The position numbers and the translations under genes are program-made. The notes under the pieces were generated by a model that had not been told where the DNA came from, ran no database searches, and saw only the letters and a list, made by a program, of their open reading frames with translations. Shown here one piece after another: positions 1 through 11,397 of a stretch of DNA of 64,000 bases (positions are counted from its first letter, which is position 1; each line of letters starts with the position of its first letter). This DNA comes from Mallotus nudiflorus (Eukaryota; Streptophyta; Magnoliopsida; Malpighiales; Euphorbiaceae), in contig CANTUR010001403.1 of the NCBI GenBank assembly GCA_947683625.1, forward strand, positions 62,001-126,000, written 5' to 3'.

Positions 1-326
1 AAAGGGCTGTGGTTCATTTCAGTCACTGTTGTAATTCAGTGATATGATGCACGCACATTCTTTCATTGTTTGTTTTAAAAGCTTGGAAAATTATGAGACA
101 AATTCAGGGGATTGATGCTATAGGCCATCTCATTCTTGCATGTTTTGCACTTCTTTTTTCAAAACTAGTGTGTTTTTTACAGGCTCGGTTTTTTTACAAA
201 ATTTTATCCAATTGAAAATTATTTGAGTAATGTAGGGGAAAAGGGGATTTTGTAGTTGTTTATGTTCCTTGTTATGCTGTTTTTCCTCCTTCGTACCCTT
301 ATTGTGTTCATTTTGATTGTTTTCAG

Positions 327-406
327 ATTTGACCGTGACTGGAAAAAGATTGAAGCATTTGTTGGGTCGAAAACAGTTATTCAGGTAGTCTGAGGATGAT
401 TTTTTC

Positions 407-444
<38 letters not shown>

Positions 445-3096
445 TCCTGATGTAAAATATAATAGCTGTTCCTATTCCTTGTAAACTTTGTCTCTATAAT
501 GATTCAATATTGTTGGTTCTATCTCTCTCTGTAAGGTTTTGGTAGCTTTTATTGCATGGTTGTTTCTACATTTCCTGTTATTTTTGTTGAATGTTCGACG
601 CCATTTGATGAAATGTAAGGATTTTCTTAATTAATTTGCTGCTCAAAAAATTGAACGTCATTTTGCAGATACGTAGCCATGCACAGAAGTATTTTCTGAA
701 GGTCCAGAAGAGTGGAACCAATGAACATCTGCCTCCCCCTAGGCCTAAAAGGAAGGCTGCTCATCCATATCCTCAGAAAGCTTCAAAAAATGGTAAGTGT
801 GGTCATTGGTCAATTTTATATACGTTTAGAGATTCCCATTGGAACAAGGCAAGCAATGTAACTTCGCCATTCATGTGTCAATCTTGGCAGCCCAAATGCT
901 CTCACAACCTTCTGTGTCCTTTCAATCATCATCTGCTCTCCTTGATCCTGGATATATTCGGAGGCCAGATTCTTGTTCAATGCCTATGAACCCTATAACT
1001 AGTGCTACTGCAGCTTCATGGACAAATAACTTGCCAGTAGTCGGTTTCTCAAATCAAGCAAAAGGTTTATAATGCTCATCTTATCTCCAACATCAATTTC
1101 TTTTTGGAAAAATTAATTCTGCAGGCTCATTTGCTTCCATTTTAAATGTGATTTGCTGGGCCAGTTGTTACAAATAATTGTTGCAGTAGCACAGAGAGTA
1201 CTCCCAGAATAAAACCAGTTGGCGAAACACCTGAGCTAGGGAATCATAGCCATACATTAAGAGGTGAGCTTTCCTTTTGTCCATTCATATTTGTTGTCTT
1301 TTGTAATCTGGATTATGGTATCAAATTGTAGCAGTGTTTTTTATACTTGTTCTGAACTTTTGCACACTGAACTAAATTTTTTGATGGCAAGTGTATAAAG
1401 TTCATTTAGAATGAAGTTTTTGTAGATGCATAAATAATTTATTTTGTATCTCATTCTGCTCAAGTCAATTCTGCTCATGTTCTTTTTAATGCTTATGCCT
1501 CTGCTATATTTGCAGTTCTGCCTGACTTTGTTCAAGTATACACCTTTATTGGTAGTGTCTTTGATCCAAATACTACTGGTCATCTGCAGAGGCTTAAAAA
1601 AATGGACCCCATAGATGTTGAAACGGTATGATTTTTTTCACACATGCACTTTGTTTTTCTCTGTTATTGTAATTTTGTTAGTCATATCATATTTAGTTGT
1701 AGTGTTGGCACTAGTCTAAATTTAGTATTGTGCATGAGTGGTGTAACTGAGCCAAATGGTTCGTGATTCATTTGGAGCTCAGTTTGGAAAATGCTTGTTC
1801 GAGTTCGTTTGTTAAGCTAAATGGGCCGAGCCCAAATTCCAGGCTTATAAGTTAAATGAGCCGAGATCGAGCTTCCTTAAGTTCGACTCGTTTATGTTTG
1901 TGAACAGGCTCGTTTATAGGCTTGTGAGCCAACTCGTGAACAGGCTCATATACTAACTTGTTAATTTAACTATTAGTATTAGGTGATATTATTAAATAAA
2001 AATCTTATACTCATAATAAAAATTATATATAATTTAAATTACTAAATATAATAGAAATTAGATATTCATAATAATAATTATTATATAGTTTTGATGTGAA
2101 GTAATAGTAATATAAAGTATAGCATTAAGTAAGTATATTATAATACAATTAGGTTTTTTAATTCTAGTAAAAAAATTATATTTGCAATAAAATTATTAAA
2201 TTTTATAATAAAAATTAGATATTGATAATAAAATTATAAAATTTTTGTATAAATTAATATTAATATTAAAATTTACATTAAGTAAATATAATTTAAATTA
2301 TTAAGCATTAATATTAATTAAATATAATTTTAATTTGATGATAAATTTTGTAGTTTTGAAGTACATTAGCATTTGTATTAAGTAAATAAAATTTTAATTA
2401 TGAGGTATTTGTATTAAGCCTAAATTACTTGGTAAAATAAGAAATTATACATACTATATGTTGAGCTCGCCTAACTTGCACACGAACCCGAGCTGAGATT
2501 GAGTTAGACTTTTGAAAATTTAATAAGCTCGAGCTCAGCTTGAGTTCATTAATTTTTAAACGAATTGAGCCTGAACATTTAAAAGTTTGGCTCGGCTACA
2601 CCCCTATGCATGACAATGTACATATTAGATGCATTTATATAGTTAGTTAATTACATCTGTTTGTGATTCCTATTCAGGTGCTGCTGTTGATGAGAAACCT
2701 CTCTATCAATCTGACCAGCCCCGATTTCGAGGATCATGTAAGTTGCATTTTTACAATTCATACACTACCGTCTGATAGACAAACTTGCAAACATATTAAA
2801 GATGCTAGCACAACTTAGCAAGTTTCACCAGTAGGTGGGGGTTTTCCCTATGCCACTGGTATGGCCTAGTTGCAGTGGGCTAATGAGCAGCTGTCTTTTA
2901 AAAATGCCTTAAGAATGTTGCTGTCACTAGTATCTTTAAGAACGTTATTTGTTTCTTCAATGGTGTTTTGTTGTATTGTTCTAAGCTAATTTACTTTTAA
3001 TTTTTGACATTTACCATGCTATTGATGATGCAGAGGAGGTTGCTATCTTCCTATGAGATCGACACAGAGGTAGTTGGTGCAAACAAAAACCAGTAG
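327..3096 (+). CDS. RVE: REVEILLE-type MYB-like transcription factor (RVE6/RVE8 group), 5' partial
   Basis: Single-repeat MYB (SHAQKYF class) transcription factor of the RVE4/6/8 (LCL) group. In Arabidopsis these are nuclear clock activators that bind evening elements. Exons read by splice site and phase: 327-384, 669-792, 891-1064, 1165-1263, 1516-1625, 2678-2737 and 3034-3096 (TAG). Phases agree throughout. Visible are the end of the MYB domain (FDRDWKKIEAFVGSKTVIQ), the SHAQKYF signature with a following basic, Pro-rich stretch (669-792), a Cys/Ser run with a TPR motif (1165-1263), and the C-terminal LCL block (LPDFVQVY, KKMDPIDVETV, LLMRNLSINL, DFEDHRRLLSSYEID). The start codon and first part of the MYB domain lie upstream of the window; bases 1-326 are intron. 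The 1.05-kb fifth intron carries a MITE. RVE6 versus RVE8 cannot be decided from this part. Confidence 0.93.
405..442. repeat. Compound (TA)n(TG)n microsatellite in an RVE intron
   Basis: A short TA run passes directly into about 15 TG units within the intron between the first two visible RVE exons. It is a plain length-variable microsatellite. Confidence 0.95.
1738..2606. mobile_element. hAT-like MITE in RVE intron 5
   Basis: The ends are inverted: the left end reads GGTGTAACTGAGCCAAA and the complement of the right end reads GGTGTAGCCGAGCCAAA. The element is bracketed by TGCATGA at 1731-1737 and 2607-2613, a 7-bp match (8 bp if one mismatch is allowed), which is typical of hAT-type insertions. 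The interior is very AT-rich, with subterminal GAGCTCG/CGAGCTC-type motifs, and shows no coding capacity. A shorter relative lies at about 10653-11064. Confidence 0.7.
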
Positions 3097-4445
3097 GCGA
3101 CATACCAAAGCACATAATTTTAGCTATGAGAACAACTGATGTCTCAGTGTATTTTGATGTGCCTGGAGTTTCATTTATTTGTCCCATCAGATACCAGACT
3201 CATCAGATATTGTGACAGACCGAGAAGCTACAGTTAGATGGATTCAACCACCATCTACTAAAGGCATCTGCTCTAATTTATATTAGTTACTCCATCTGTT
3301 ATGCTATCAGTTGTTTGTAGCTTGTGGTTTTGATGTCATGTATATACTAGAAAGAGGGAAGAGGGGAGGAGCATTATACTCCAGAAGTGTATAGTGATTC
3401 AAGTTGTCCAATGACTTTCATGTACAGTATTGAATCACACTATTAAAGTTTTGACTCTCAGGTCTTTGCCGCCTAGGTTATGTGTGATATGAGATCTTGA
3501 GCATGTTAGAAGTAGTTTATCCTGTATGAAACCTTGTAATTTCTTAAGGCTGTAGAGCATGAAACTCAGAAAGTACATGCAAGGAATAGTTGTATACCTG
3601 TATGGAATACTGAATAATGTTCAAATGCTGTGTTTTACAAAAAAAGATTTTGACTAAGAAGCCTCTATGGCCCTAGCCATGCCACTCTTTGATCCCACCG
3701 TTATTACCTTTTCTTTGTGATGCTATAATATGCCCATGTGTGGATTGATCTCAAAGCTGTAACTTTCAACTTCTTGGATCTCAGTTCATTAATTAATTGC
3801 TCTGCGTCTTATTGGCTGAGGGGTCCGTATTGGCGAAGGGTTCTATTTGGGACGAAAATCGGTTTAGTCTGGTGATAACTATAATTAGGTTGTAAAATAT
3901 AAAAACTAATTCCTAATTTCTTCTTTCTACTCAAATGGGCGTGGAGTAATGGGCAGTGATTCATGATAAACTGTTCAATGAGACATCAATTCCAACTATA
4001 TTTCGCTTGTGTATTTAACCGTTCTTGTTATCATGTAAATAAACATGAGTAAGATATTCAATTTGGCAGGAGTTCAACATGCAGAGAAAAGGTTAAATTT
4101 ATCAAAAGTTGAATCCATGTTATGTATTACTGACATGTTCAACCCCATTTCCCATCCCTCCATCAGATGAAATTTACCCGTCCAAAGTTGATATTTTAGC
4201 CCCCATCAGCATGAAAGCAAAAAGGGGCAAGACTGTCAGATTGTTTTTGTCGTCCACAATATGCGGGTTTGGAGCATGTTGAAACTTGAAGGTAATTGAG
4301 AAATGCCAAGTACCATTAAGAAGATATCATCCTAAAATCATCTGCAACAATTTGTTGATTGTCAAAAATTGCTTGACCACGGCCCCGTAGGTGAATTTGC
4401 GTTGCTTTTTCTGTACGCAAGCGTCCATCATTGAACACATCTTGA
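3097..4445. other. RVE 3' UTR and convergent intergenic region
   Basis: There is no ORF with coding character. The first 500-600 bases are probably the RVE 3' UTR (several AATAA-like signals up to about 3640). The bases just before 4446 should be the 3' UTR of the minus-strand gene. Nothing else is recognised. Confidence 0.6.
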
Positions 4446-7400
4446 TTACAGTTTCCGCCAATGGGGTTTATGATGACCTGAAAGCAGTAGTTGTAACGAA
4501 AGCGACGATGGAATCAGAATCCATAATTACCAAAATTAGCTTCAAAATTATCAAAAATACAGATAATAATTTATTTGAAAAAGAAAACCATGGGCAGTAA
4601 GCTTAATATGGTGCTAGAAGTTGTATGGCCTTTACCTGGATTTGGCGTTCCATATATCTGCTGTTCATAGTTCTGCGTAAAATCTTGGTTTAGCCAAGGA
4701 TAATAATAAACTATTTGCTGAGGAAATCTAACAGGAGTTACAATCTGCTGCGGAAGAGAGTGCTTAACAGAGGAGCTAAAAGGGCCATAAGGATAGATTT
4801 TGGAAGCTGAGGACCATACTTCAGAATGATGGAACAATGGCTTTCTATGATATGTATGGGACAGTGGGTAAGAATGGCTTGCATCCATTTTATCACGAGG
4901 GGTCTCTGAGTCCACTACAGCATTGGAGGCTAAAGTGGCATTTCCCAAACTGCTTGGAGATCTATCATCACCTGAACTGACAATGAAAGCAGCCGGCTTT
5001 TCAGCATTGGTAGCTGTTGTTCTTGAGGCAACCAAATCAGCATCAGTTGAATCACCAACAGCGATCAACACTGAATCCATTTGAAATACCAAGTCATTGA
5101 GTGTGATCAAACTGTCTTCATCAGGCAAACAAATCTCGTCATTTGCATCAAGTTTCTCATCATATCCATTGACGGGAATAGGCTCTAATTTCTGTTCACT
5201 TGGGGAATCAAATTCCATTCTGTTATCAACTTCGCTGGAGATTGAGCCACTTCCCTTGATCCCATCTATATCAGTTTGCTTCCCATAGCTCAAGGATGTA
5301 GCATTTTCATGATTGAAAAGATTGATCTTACTGTTCAATGGAGATGGAAAGTCAGAATGCCACAAGAAATCATATTCAGTGGGAACAGCTGAGGGAATTA
5401 ATTGAACCTCCTTCCTTAAATCTGCTTCATGCATTGCACAAATCAGATTCCTTTCCAATTTCCCAGTAGTCCTTGCAATGGAAGAGTTTAGCTTTGAGCA
5501 TGCTGCTGCCGGATCTGTTTCATCTTCACACTTCTTTAACAAATCAAGGTGGTGCTGCGAAGAACCAGGATGACATACAGTACTTGATTGCACATTCTTG
5601 ATATCAGGACAGAGCACAAACTGACGCTGGGAGAAGTGGTTTTTACTGACATCTAAATTTCCACTAATATTTGCATCGGAAGAATTTTGCATTGACCCTG
5701 CTGCTGCCAAATCTGCTGTATCTTTGCCCTTCTTTAACGAATCAAGCAGGTGCTGAGAAGAAACAGAATGACTTGAAGTACTTGATTGAATATTCTCTAT
5801 ATCTTGATATTCCACAGATTGATGGTGGGAGAAGTGGTTTTCACTGACATCTAAATTTCCAGTAATATTTGCTCCAGAAGAATTTAGCTTTGACTGTGGT
5901 GCTGCCAAATATGTTGCATCTTTACCACCCTTCTTTAAAAGATAAAGAAGGTCCTGATAAGAACCGGAATAACTTGCAGGACTTGATTTCATATTCTCCA
6001 CATCATGATCTTCCACACATTGATGCTGAGAGAAGTGGTTTTCACCGACATCTGAGTTTCTGATGGTATATGCATTGTAACAGTTCAGCTTTGACCATGC
6101 TGCTTCCAAATCTGCCATATCTTTCTCCTTCTTTAAAAAATCAAGAAGTTGCTGAGATGAACCAGAATGACATGTAGTGTTTGGGTGCATTTTTTCTAGA
6201 CCATGAAATTCTATGCATTGGTCCAGAGAGAAGTGTTTTTCAGTGACCTGCGATGCATTAGATGGTTTGGTCACCTTACTAACAAGAACACATGGAGGCA
6301 TAGCTGATGTACTTGAACTGCATAATGGCTCAGAGACGTTCTCTGTGACAGAAAGACTGGTAAATGCCATGTCCTTCTGTGGAAGTACAATTCTTTGAGA
6401 AGAAAAATCTGTGGACTCCTGTTCATTAGAAATTTTGGTGGATGATATACACACTTCAGATGCATTTATTCCAAAAGAAAAACTTTTTGACTTGCAGTTG
6501 TTAGTATTTTTGTTAGGTTCTATGTACACTTCAGATTCATTAGTCTCATTACCCATTGAGATTCCACAAGTCAGATCAAGTCCCAAGTTTTTAGTAGTCC
6601 TTGTGCTGTGAGAGTCTAGGTTTGAAGGTGCTTCTGACAAAACTAATGCATCTATACCCTTCTTTAACATAGCAAGGAGTTGAGATGAACCAGAATGACT
6701 TGCAGTATTTGATTGTTCTTGTGCATCATAAGATTGCATGCATTGATGACGAGGCAAGTGGCTTTCACTTCCCTCTAACGCATTGGAATGTTCAGTCTCT
6801 TCAGACCTAAGATCACCCAGACATATAATTGATGTAGCAAAACTGCATGATTGCTCAGAAACTTTTGCTGTAGGTGCCATGAGCTTCTGTAGACTTCCAC
6901 ATCTAGGAGAAGAAACACTTGTGGACTCATTCTCATAAGCCTTTCTGTTAGGTCCTATGGACACTTTGGGTTCATAATCTTCACTGCTCATTGAGACGCC
7001 ATGTGCTGGCTTTTTCTCTACCATTTATGAGAAGTTGATAGTTTTAGATTCATACACCAATAATCACACTGACCAATTCAAAGACTTTTGCAGAAAGGGG
7101 AAAATGAATTGTGTCTAATATTTATTTATTTTTTATAAATACCTTCCTCAGTAAACTGATCAATAAAATTGGAAGAGGATAGCATGGTGTTCTTGGTCTG
7201 ATCTACTTCAACATTGTAGTGCTGCCAGGAAGTAAAATATAAGGGGTCAGACCAACACATGATTAATTGATTAGAATCTGACTAGCTGTTAAAATCAGAA
7301 ATGTCACTTTCAAGAACCAGAATTACAACTACACTCGAAACATAACATATCTAGGCAATGAGTCTTTGAATATTTAAGCGTTGACGTCAAAATAAAAGAT

Positions 7401-10010
7401 ATTAATAACTCAATCACAGGTAGTAACCAAAAGTTCATTAGTTTTCTGATCGGCAATATATCCACCAGCCGTCTACTGGGATAAAGATATTGGTTGGACT
7501 ATGGCTCCTTTCATACTTTGTACTCAAGCCACTATGACGTGAGAATTAACTAGTAACTAAAGCAATAATGTTCAACATGCAGAAGAATAGAAAGTTTAAT
7601 TCAATTTCAAAAAAACTGAATTATAGTGGCACATTGGAAGGGTAACTATGTATCTGAATTTTCCTTTAGTGATAATTACCTCCTGTGTGGAAGGATGGTG
7701 TAAGAATTTTGTTTGAAAAATCTTCTCCACTGATTTGCTTGATACTGCAACCTCCCTCGTTTGATAGCATTTGCTAAGAATACTCTTATCAGTTCTGGGA
7801 ATTTCTGGTTGAGTATCTGGGTCCAAATTTTCTTTATGCTCATCAGAAACATTCTGCTGCTTCCCCTTACTAGGTTTATGCTCCTCCATCACCATCTCTA
7901 ATGAATCTAGAGAAAGTATACTCGTCTTAGCACTAAAAAGACTTGGAACATCCATATGGACTGAAACCACAAACATAAGATCAAAAAAGAAAAAATCTTT
8001 ACATGTCAAGAAAGCATAAGACCAACAATTTACCTCTTTGTATCCTTTTGTCTTCTCGTCTTTCCAGATTTGGACACTTGGAAGAACCATATGTTTTACC
8101 ATCAGTTGCATCTTTCATCTGAAGGACAGGGATACCAATATTTTCAACGGATATCAGACACTGCCTTATCAATTTAATACTTCTTTAGCAAGGTGACTAA
8201 CATAGTGTGCATTTCCATTACAAAATGAATTGTGTAAAGCTAACGCTACTGTCTCCTACATTAATGCCAAAATATAAAGCACGAGCTTTACCTTATAGAG
8301 ATGTGGAGGTCGATATGGTGCAACACTTCTGTTGAGTAGGTGATATCTACTGCCTTGAACCCTTGGAGAAGAAAGCCCAGCAAGACACCCAGGCTCCTGT
8401 AAAATAGAACCCCTTCCCAGAAGTCCACATTCAGGATTCAGATGTAAATGTTGAGATGTGCTGCCATCCCATCTGCCATATTCTGCATTCAATAAGATGG
8501 TTCAAAGTCACATATCTGCAAGAACAAGCCAGAAGGAACAGGGAAGCAACATTTCTTTCCCTCAGATAAAAAATAACCAAAAAAAATCATCTAAGTCAGA
8601 AGAAAACATTGAAAGAGGACTTTAAACAAAAAAAAAAAAAAAAAAAACACAATGAAGAAATAGAGTTGATCCAATAGATATCCACTTATGATTATTTGAA
8701 ATCAACTGCAATTCAATCCTTTTTTCTCCTAAACAAGTACAGAACTCTCCTCTGACCCACAGTAAGTCATCACTCCAATTTAAAATAACTTCACATTTGA
8801 CTTGTATTTTCTGATTGAACAGAACGAATCAAATGACAGAGACCAAAACTAATGGGCAATTTGGGCTCAAACCTGAATAATTAGAAGACTGTGATGAACA
8901 AGTAGAAGCATTGTTGAGTTCACTTTTCCGGAGCGGAAGATAGCCGCCTTGAAGCTTTCTTGCGTTAAGCCCAGCTACATATTCAGGTTCAGGCTTCCTT
9001 AGAAGAGCACCCCTTCCTAAATGTCCATTTTCAGGCGGCAAATCTTCAGATAGGTTGCAATCCCATCTTTTGAAATCTGCATTAAATTAAAAACAATGGC
9101 TGAACACCACATAGTTGTCTGCATTAATAAGAATATCCGAAAGATAAAGTACTTTTTCTATGAATTTCATTTTCAACTGCCGTGGAACTATGTCAAATCT
9201 TTCTCCTAAAACTTGAAAGAAGTAAAATTAAAACAAGCAAAAAAGAAAAAAAAAATCAAATTACAACATCTCAATGATATGATACTGCAACATCTAATCA
9301 ATATAATTCGTGAAATAGAGGGAAAAAAAAAACATAAATTGAGGTATCAATAGAAATGAAAACCTATATATCAGCAATTGTTGTTAGCTTTTAGCATATA
9401 CCTGGATCAGAGCAGAACCAACTAGTGGAAGAATTTTTGAGATCACTGTCTCAAAGTTTTAAAAAATTAAAAATAAAGTAAAATTAGGGTCAACAATGTA
9501 CAAATAAGAGGACAATAAAACTCAGTCTTGAAAAAACAACAGTGAAAGCTGCATAACTATGGTAAATCCTTACAACAAAATTGATGAATCAAATCCACTT
9601 GGTAAGCTTTTGCATGCGTCTATCTCAGCTAATGATAATAGAAATTCTCTTGTATATGAAAATTTAATGTCCCTGCACAAAAAAAAAGTTCAGAAAGAAA
9701 ATAAAAAGCAATCTTCAGCCACACTGCAACGCACAAACAAAACAATCTATCTCCTCTATTGATTACTTACAAACATGCAAAACAACACAAATTCAATAAC
9801 TAAAATTCATGAACTAACTGATTTCCTATTTTCGTTTTCTTTCATTTTTTTCAGCAACCAAACACTGTTTGATGAAATCAAAACGGAAATCACAAAACAA
9901 AACATCATAAAAAGTAAGTGAAAAGATTACTTGCGAGTATCTTCAGCTTTAACATCTTCTGATCTTGATCTTGGAGAAGAGCAATCAACTTCACATGCTG
10001 CAGTGTTCAT
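4446..10010 (-). CDS. Uncharacterised plant protein of about 1125 aa with ~66-aa internal tandem repeats
   Basis: I do not recognise this protein. Nine exons join in phase on the minus strand: 9931-10010 (ATG at 10010), 9402-9445, 8873-9076, 8292-8482, 8034-8118, 7680-7960, 7143-7221, 4636-7017 and 4446-4477 (TAA), giving 3378 nt. Exons 3 and 4 look like paralogous modules: both begin (D/E)(F/Y)xRWD and contain LLGRG or LGRG, then AGL and a Gln-Gly-rich turn; exon 4 ends APYRPPHLYK. Exon 8 (about 794 codons) is Ser/Asn-rich and low in predicted order. It holds four contiguous units of about 66 aa (roughly 5445-6240) with the core ENHFSxHQ...SGSSQxLLDxLKKG, plus a diverged fifth near 6600-6770. 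The tail is Tyr/Pro/Gln-rich. No membrane segment or signal peptide is seen. A role in RNA or protein scaffolding is conceivable but is only a guess. Confidence 0.8.
5445..6240 (-). repeat. Tandem intragenic repeat, four units of about 198 bp (66 aa)
   Basis: The block beginning GAGAAGTGGTTTT recurs on the + strand near 5632, 5829, 6030 and 6229, so the period is about 197-201 bp and the reading frame is kept. Each unit encodes HFS...Q, an acidic segment, SGSSQ and an LL/LKK(G/E) core. The two central units are the most alike. Confidence 0.85.
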
Positions 10011-10310
10011 TTTCTATAAAAGGAAAGAATTAGTAGTATATACCAATGCAACTAACTTCACCTTCAAGTCCACAGATTCTAAAAATAGACTTTTCTTTTA
10101 TATATCAATCAAATCAACCAAGAGCATATAACGCGTACATCGTGCCTTTTATTGTTTCAGAAATCTGTCAGGAGTTTATGAGAAATTTGTGTTCGGAAAC
10201 AGAGAAAATGAAGGAAAATCAGCTGGTACTTGGAGCACAAGTACATGCACTGCACTGACAGTGTGCATCAAATGATTCTGGAGAGAGACGACAGAGGCCG
10301 GTTGTACCAT

Positions 10311-10402
10311 ATTTATAGGAGTTCAATTGTGATCAAATGCGGCAGCTTGCATCTGGACCTGGAGCATTTCATAATTTTGAATGGCGTATATGCCACGTGG
10401 CA
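10311..10402 (-). promoter_or_regulatory. TATA box and palindromic G-box of the uncharacterised gene
   Basis: On the minus strand a CTATAAATA-type TATA box lies at about 10311-10319, some 300 bp upstream of the ATG at 10010. About 75 bp further upstream is the perfect 12-bp palindrome TGCCACGTGGCA (10391-10402), a G-box/ABRE core bound by bZIP and bHLH factors in plants. Light or ABA responsiveness is an inference. Confidence 0.6.
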
Positions 10403-10652
10403 GATTTCTGTTTGATGGATGATTATGAAGAGATGATTCGAAACTCGCGATGGACTCACCATAGTAAAGCTAAGACATAAAAATATTGTAATCTTCTACC
10501 AACTAATACCGATTCTATTACTGTCCAAAGCAAATACAGATTTCATTGTTTTGTTCTTCGAAAAAAACTGAATTTACATGATTTTTTTTTTGACCATGAA
10601 TTTTCATGATTAATTACGTGACTTATGATAATTTTTTTAATGACTGGGGAGT

Positions 10653-11064
10653 AGTGGTGTAACGGAGCTGATCTCGGTATCCTATACAGTATTTATGAGT
10701 TTAAATAAATATAAAAAATTTTAAAAAATATAAATTATATATTTAAAATTTAAATATAACTTATTTATTAAATAAAGTATAATATATTTAATAAAAATTA
10801 TAATCTTATTCTAGTAATAAAATATTTACAATACATATATATATATTATATAATTAAAATTAAAATTAAATTATTAAATATTAAAATTATAAGCTGACTT
10901 ACGAACTTTTATTCGAATATATTTATAAGTTTTACGAACTGAATTTTATATAATTTAAACTTGATTCGTTTATTAAACAACCTTTAATATACGAGCTCAA
11001 ATAAGCTTTTATCGAGCTGAATACCGAGCTGTTCACGAGCGACTCAGCTCGTTTACATCCTTAC
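10653..11064. mobile_element. Short hAT-like MITE relative
   Basis: The left end AGTGGTGTAACGGAGCT and the complement of the right end (AAGGATGTAAACGAGCT) are imperfect inverted repeats. They resemble those of the MITE in the RVE intron, and the same AT-rich core and GAGCT motifs are present. No clean target duplication was found. Confidence 0.5.
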
Positions 11065-11397
11065 AAAAAAATTAATGAGGGATCGAATTTATAATCTCAC
11101 TTTACAATATATATCTGTTGAGTCACTAGACTATAAATGGAGGACTTACTTATGACATTTGTTTATAAGAAGATTAAGCAAGTAAATTTCGTCATTTCGT
11201 TGGCTGTTATAATAAAAAAATCTTTTCCATGACTACCATGGTTACAATTTTTTTTCTAAAATATCAATTATTCAGAATTCATCAAATGTTAATTAATTAA
11301 ATTAAATTAAAATAAAAATAAAATGTAAAGATCCAAATTTTTAATTATTAATATTAAATGTGAATTTTTAAGTTTAATTATTATTTTAATTAATTAG

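Noticed and set aside
636..989. 117-codon ORF over RVE exon 2
   Set aside because: It reads through the intron at 793-890. Splice sites and family homology show that only part is coding.
8292..9076. Tentative match of the RWD/LGRG modules to a translation-factor-binding protein
   Set aside because: No diagnostic eIF4E-binding or other named motif could be confirmed by reading, so no name was given.
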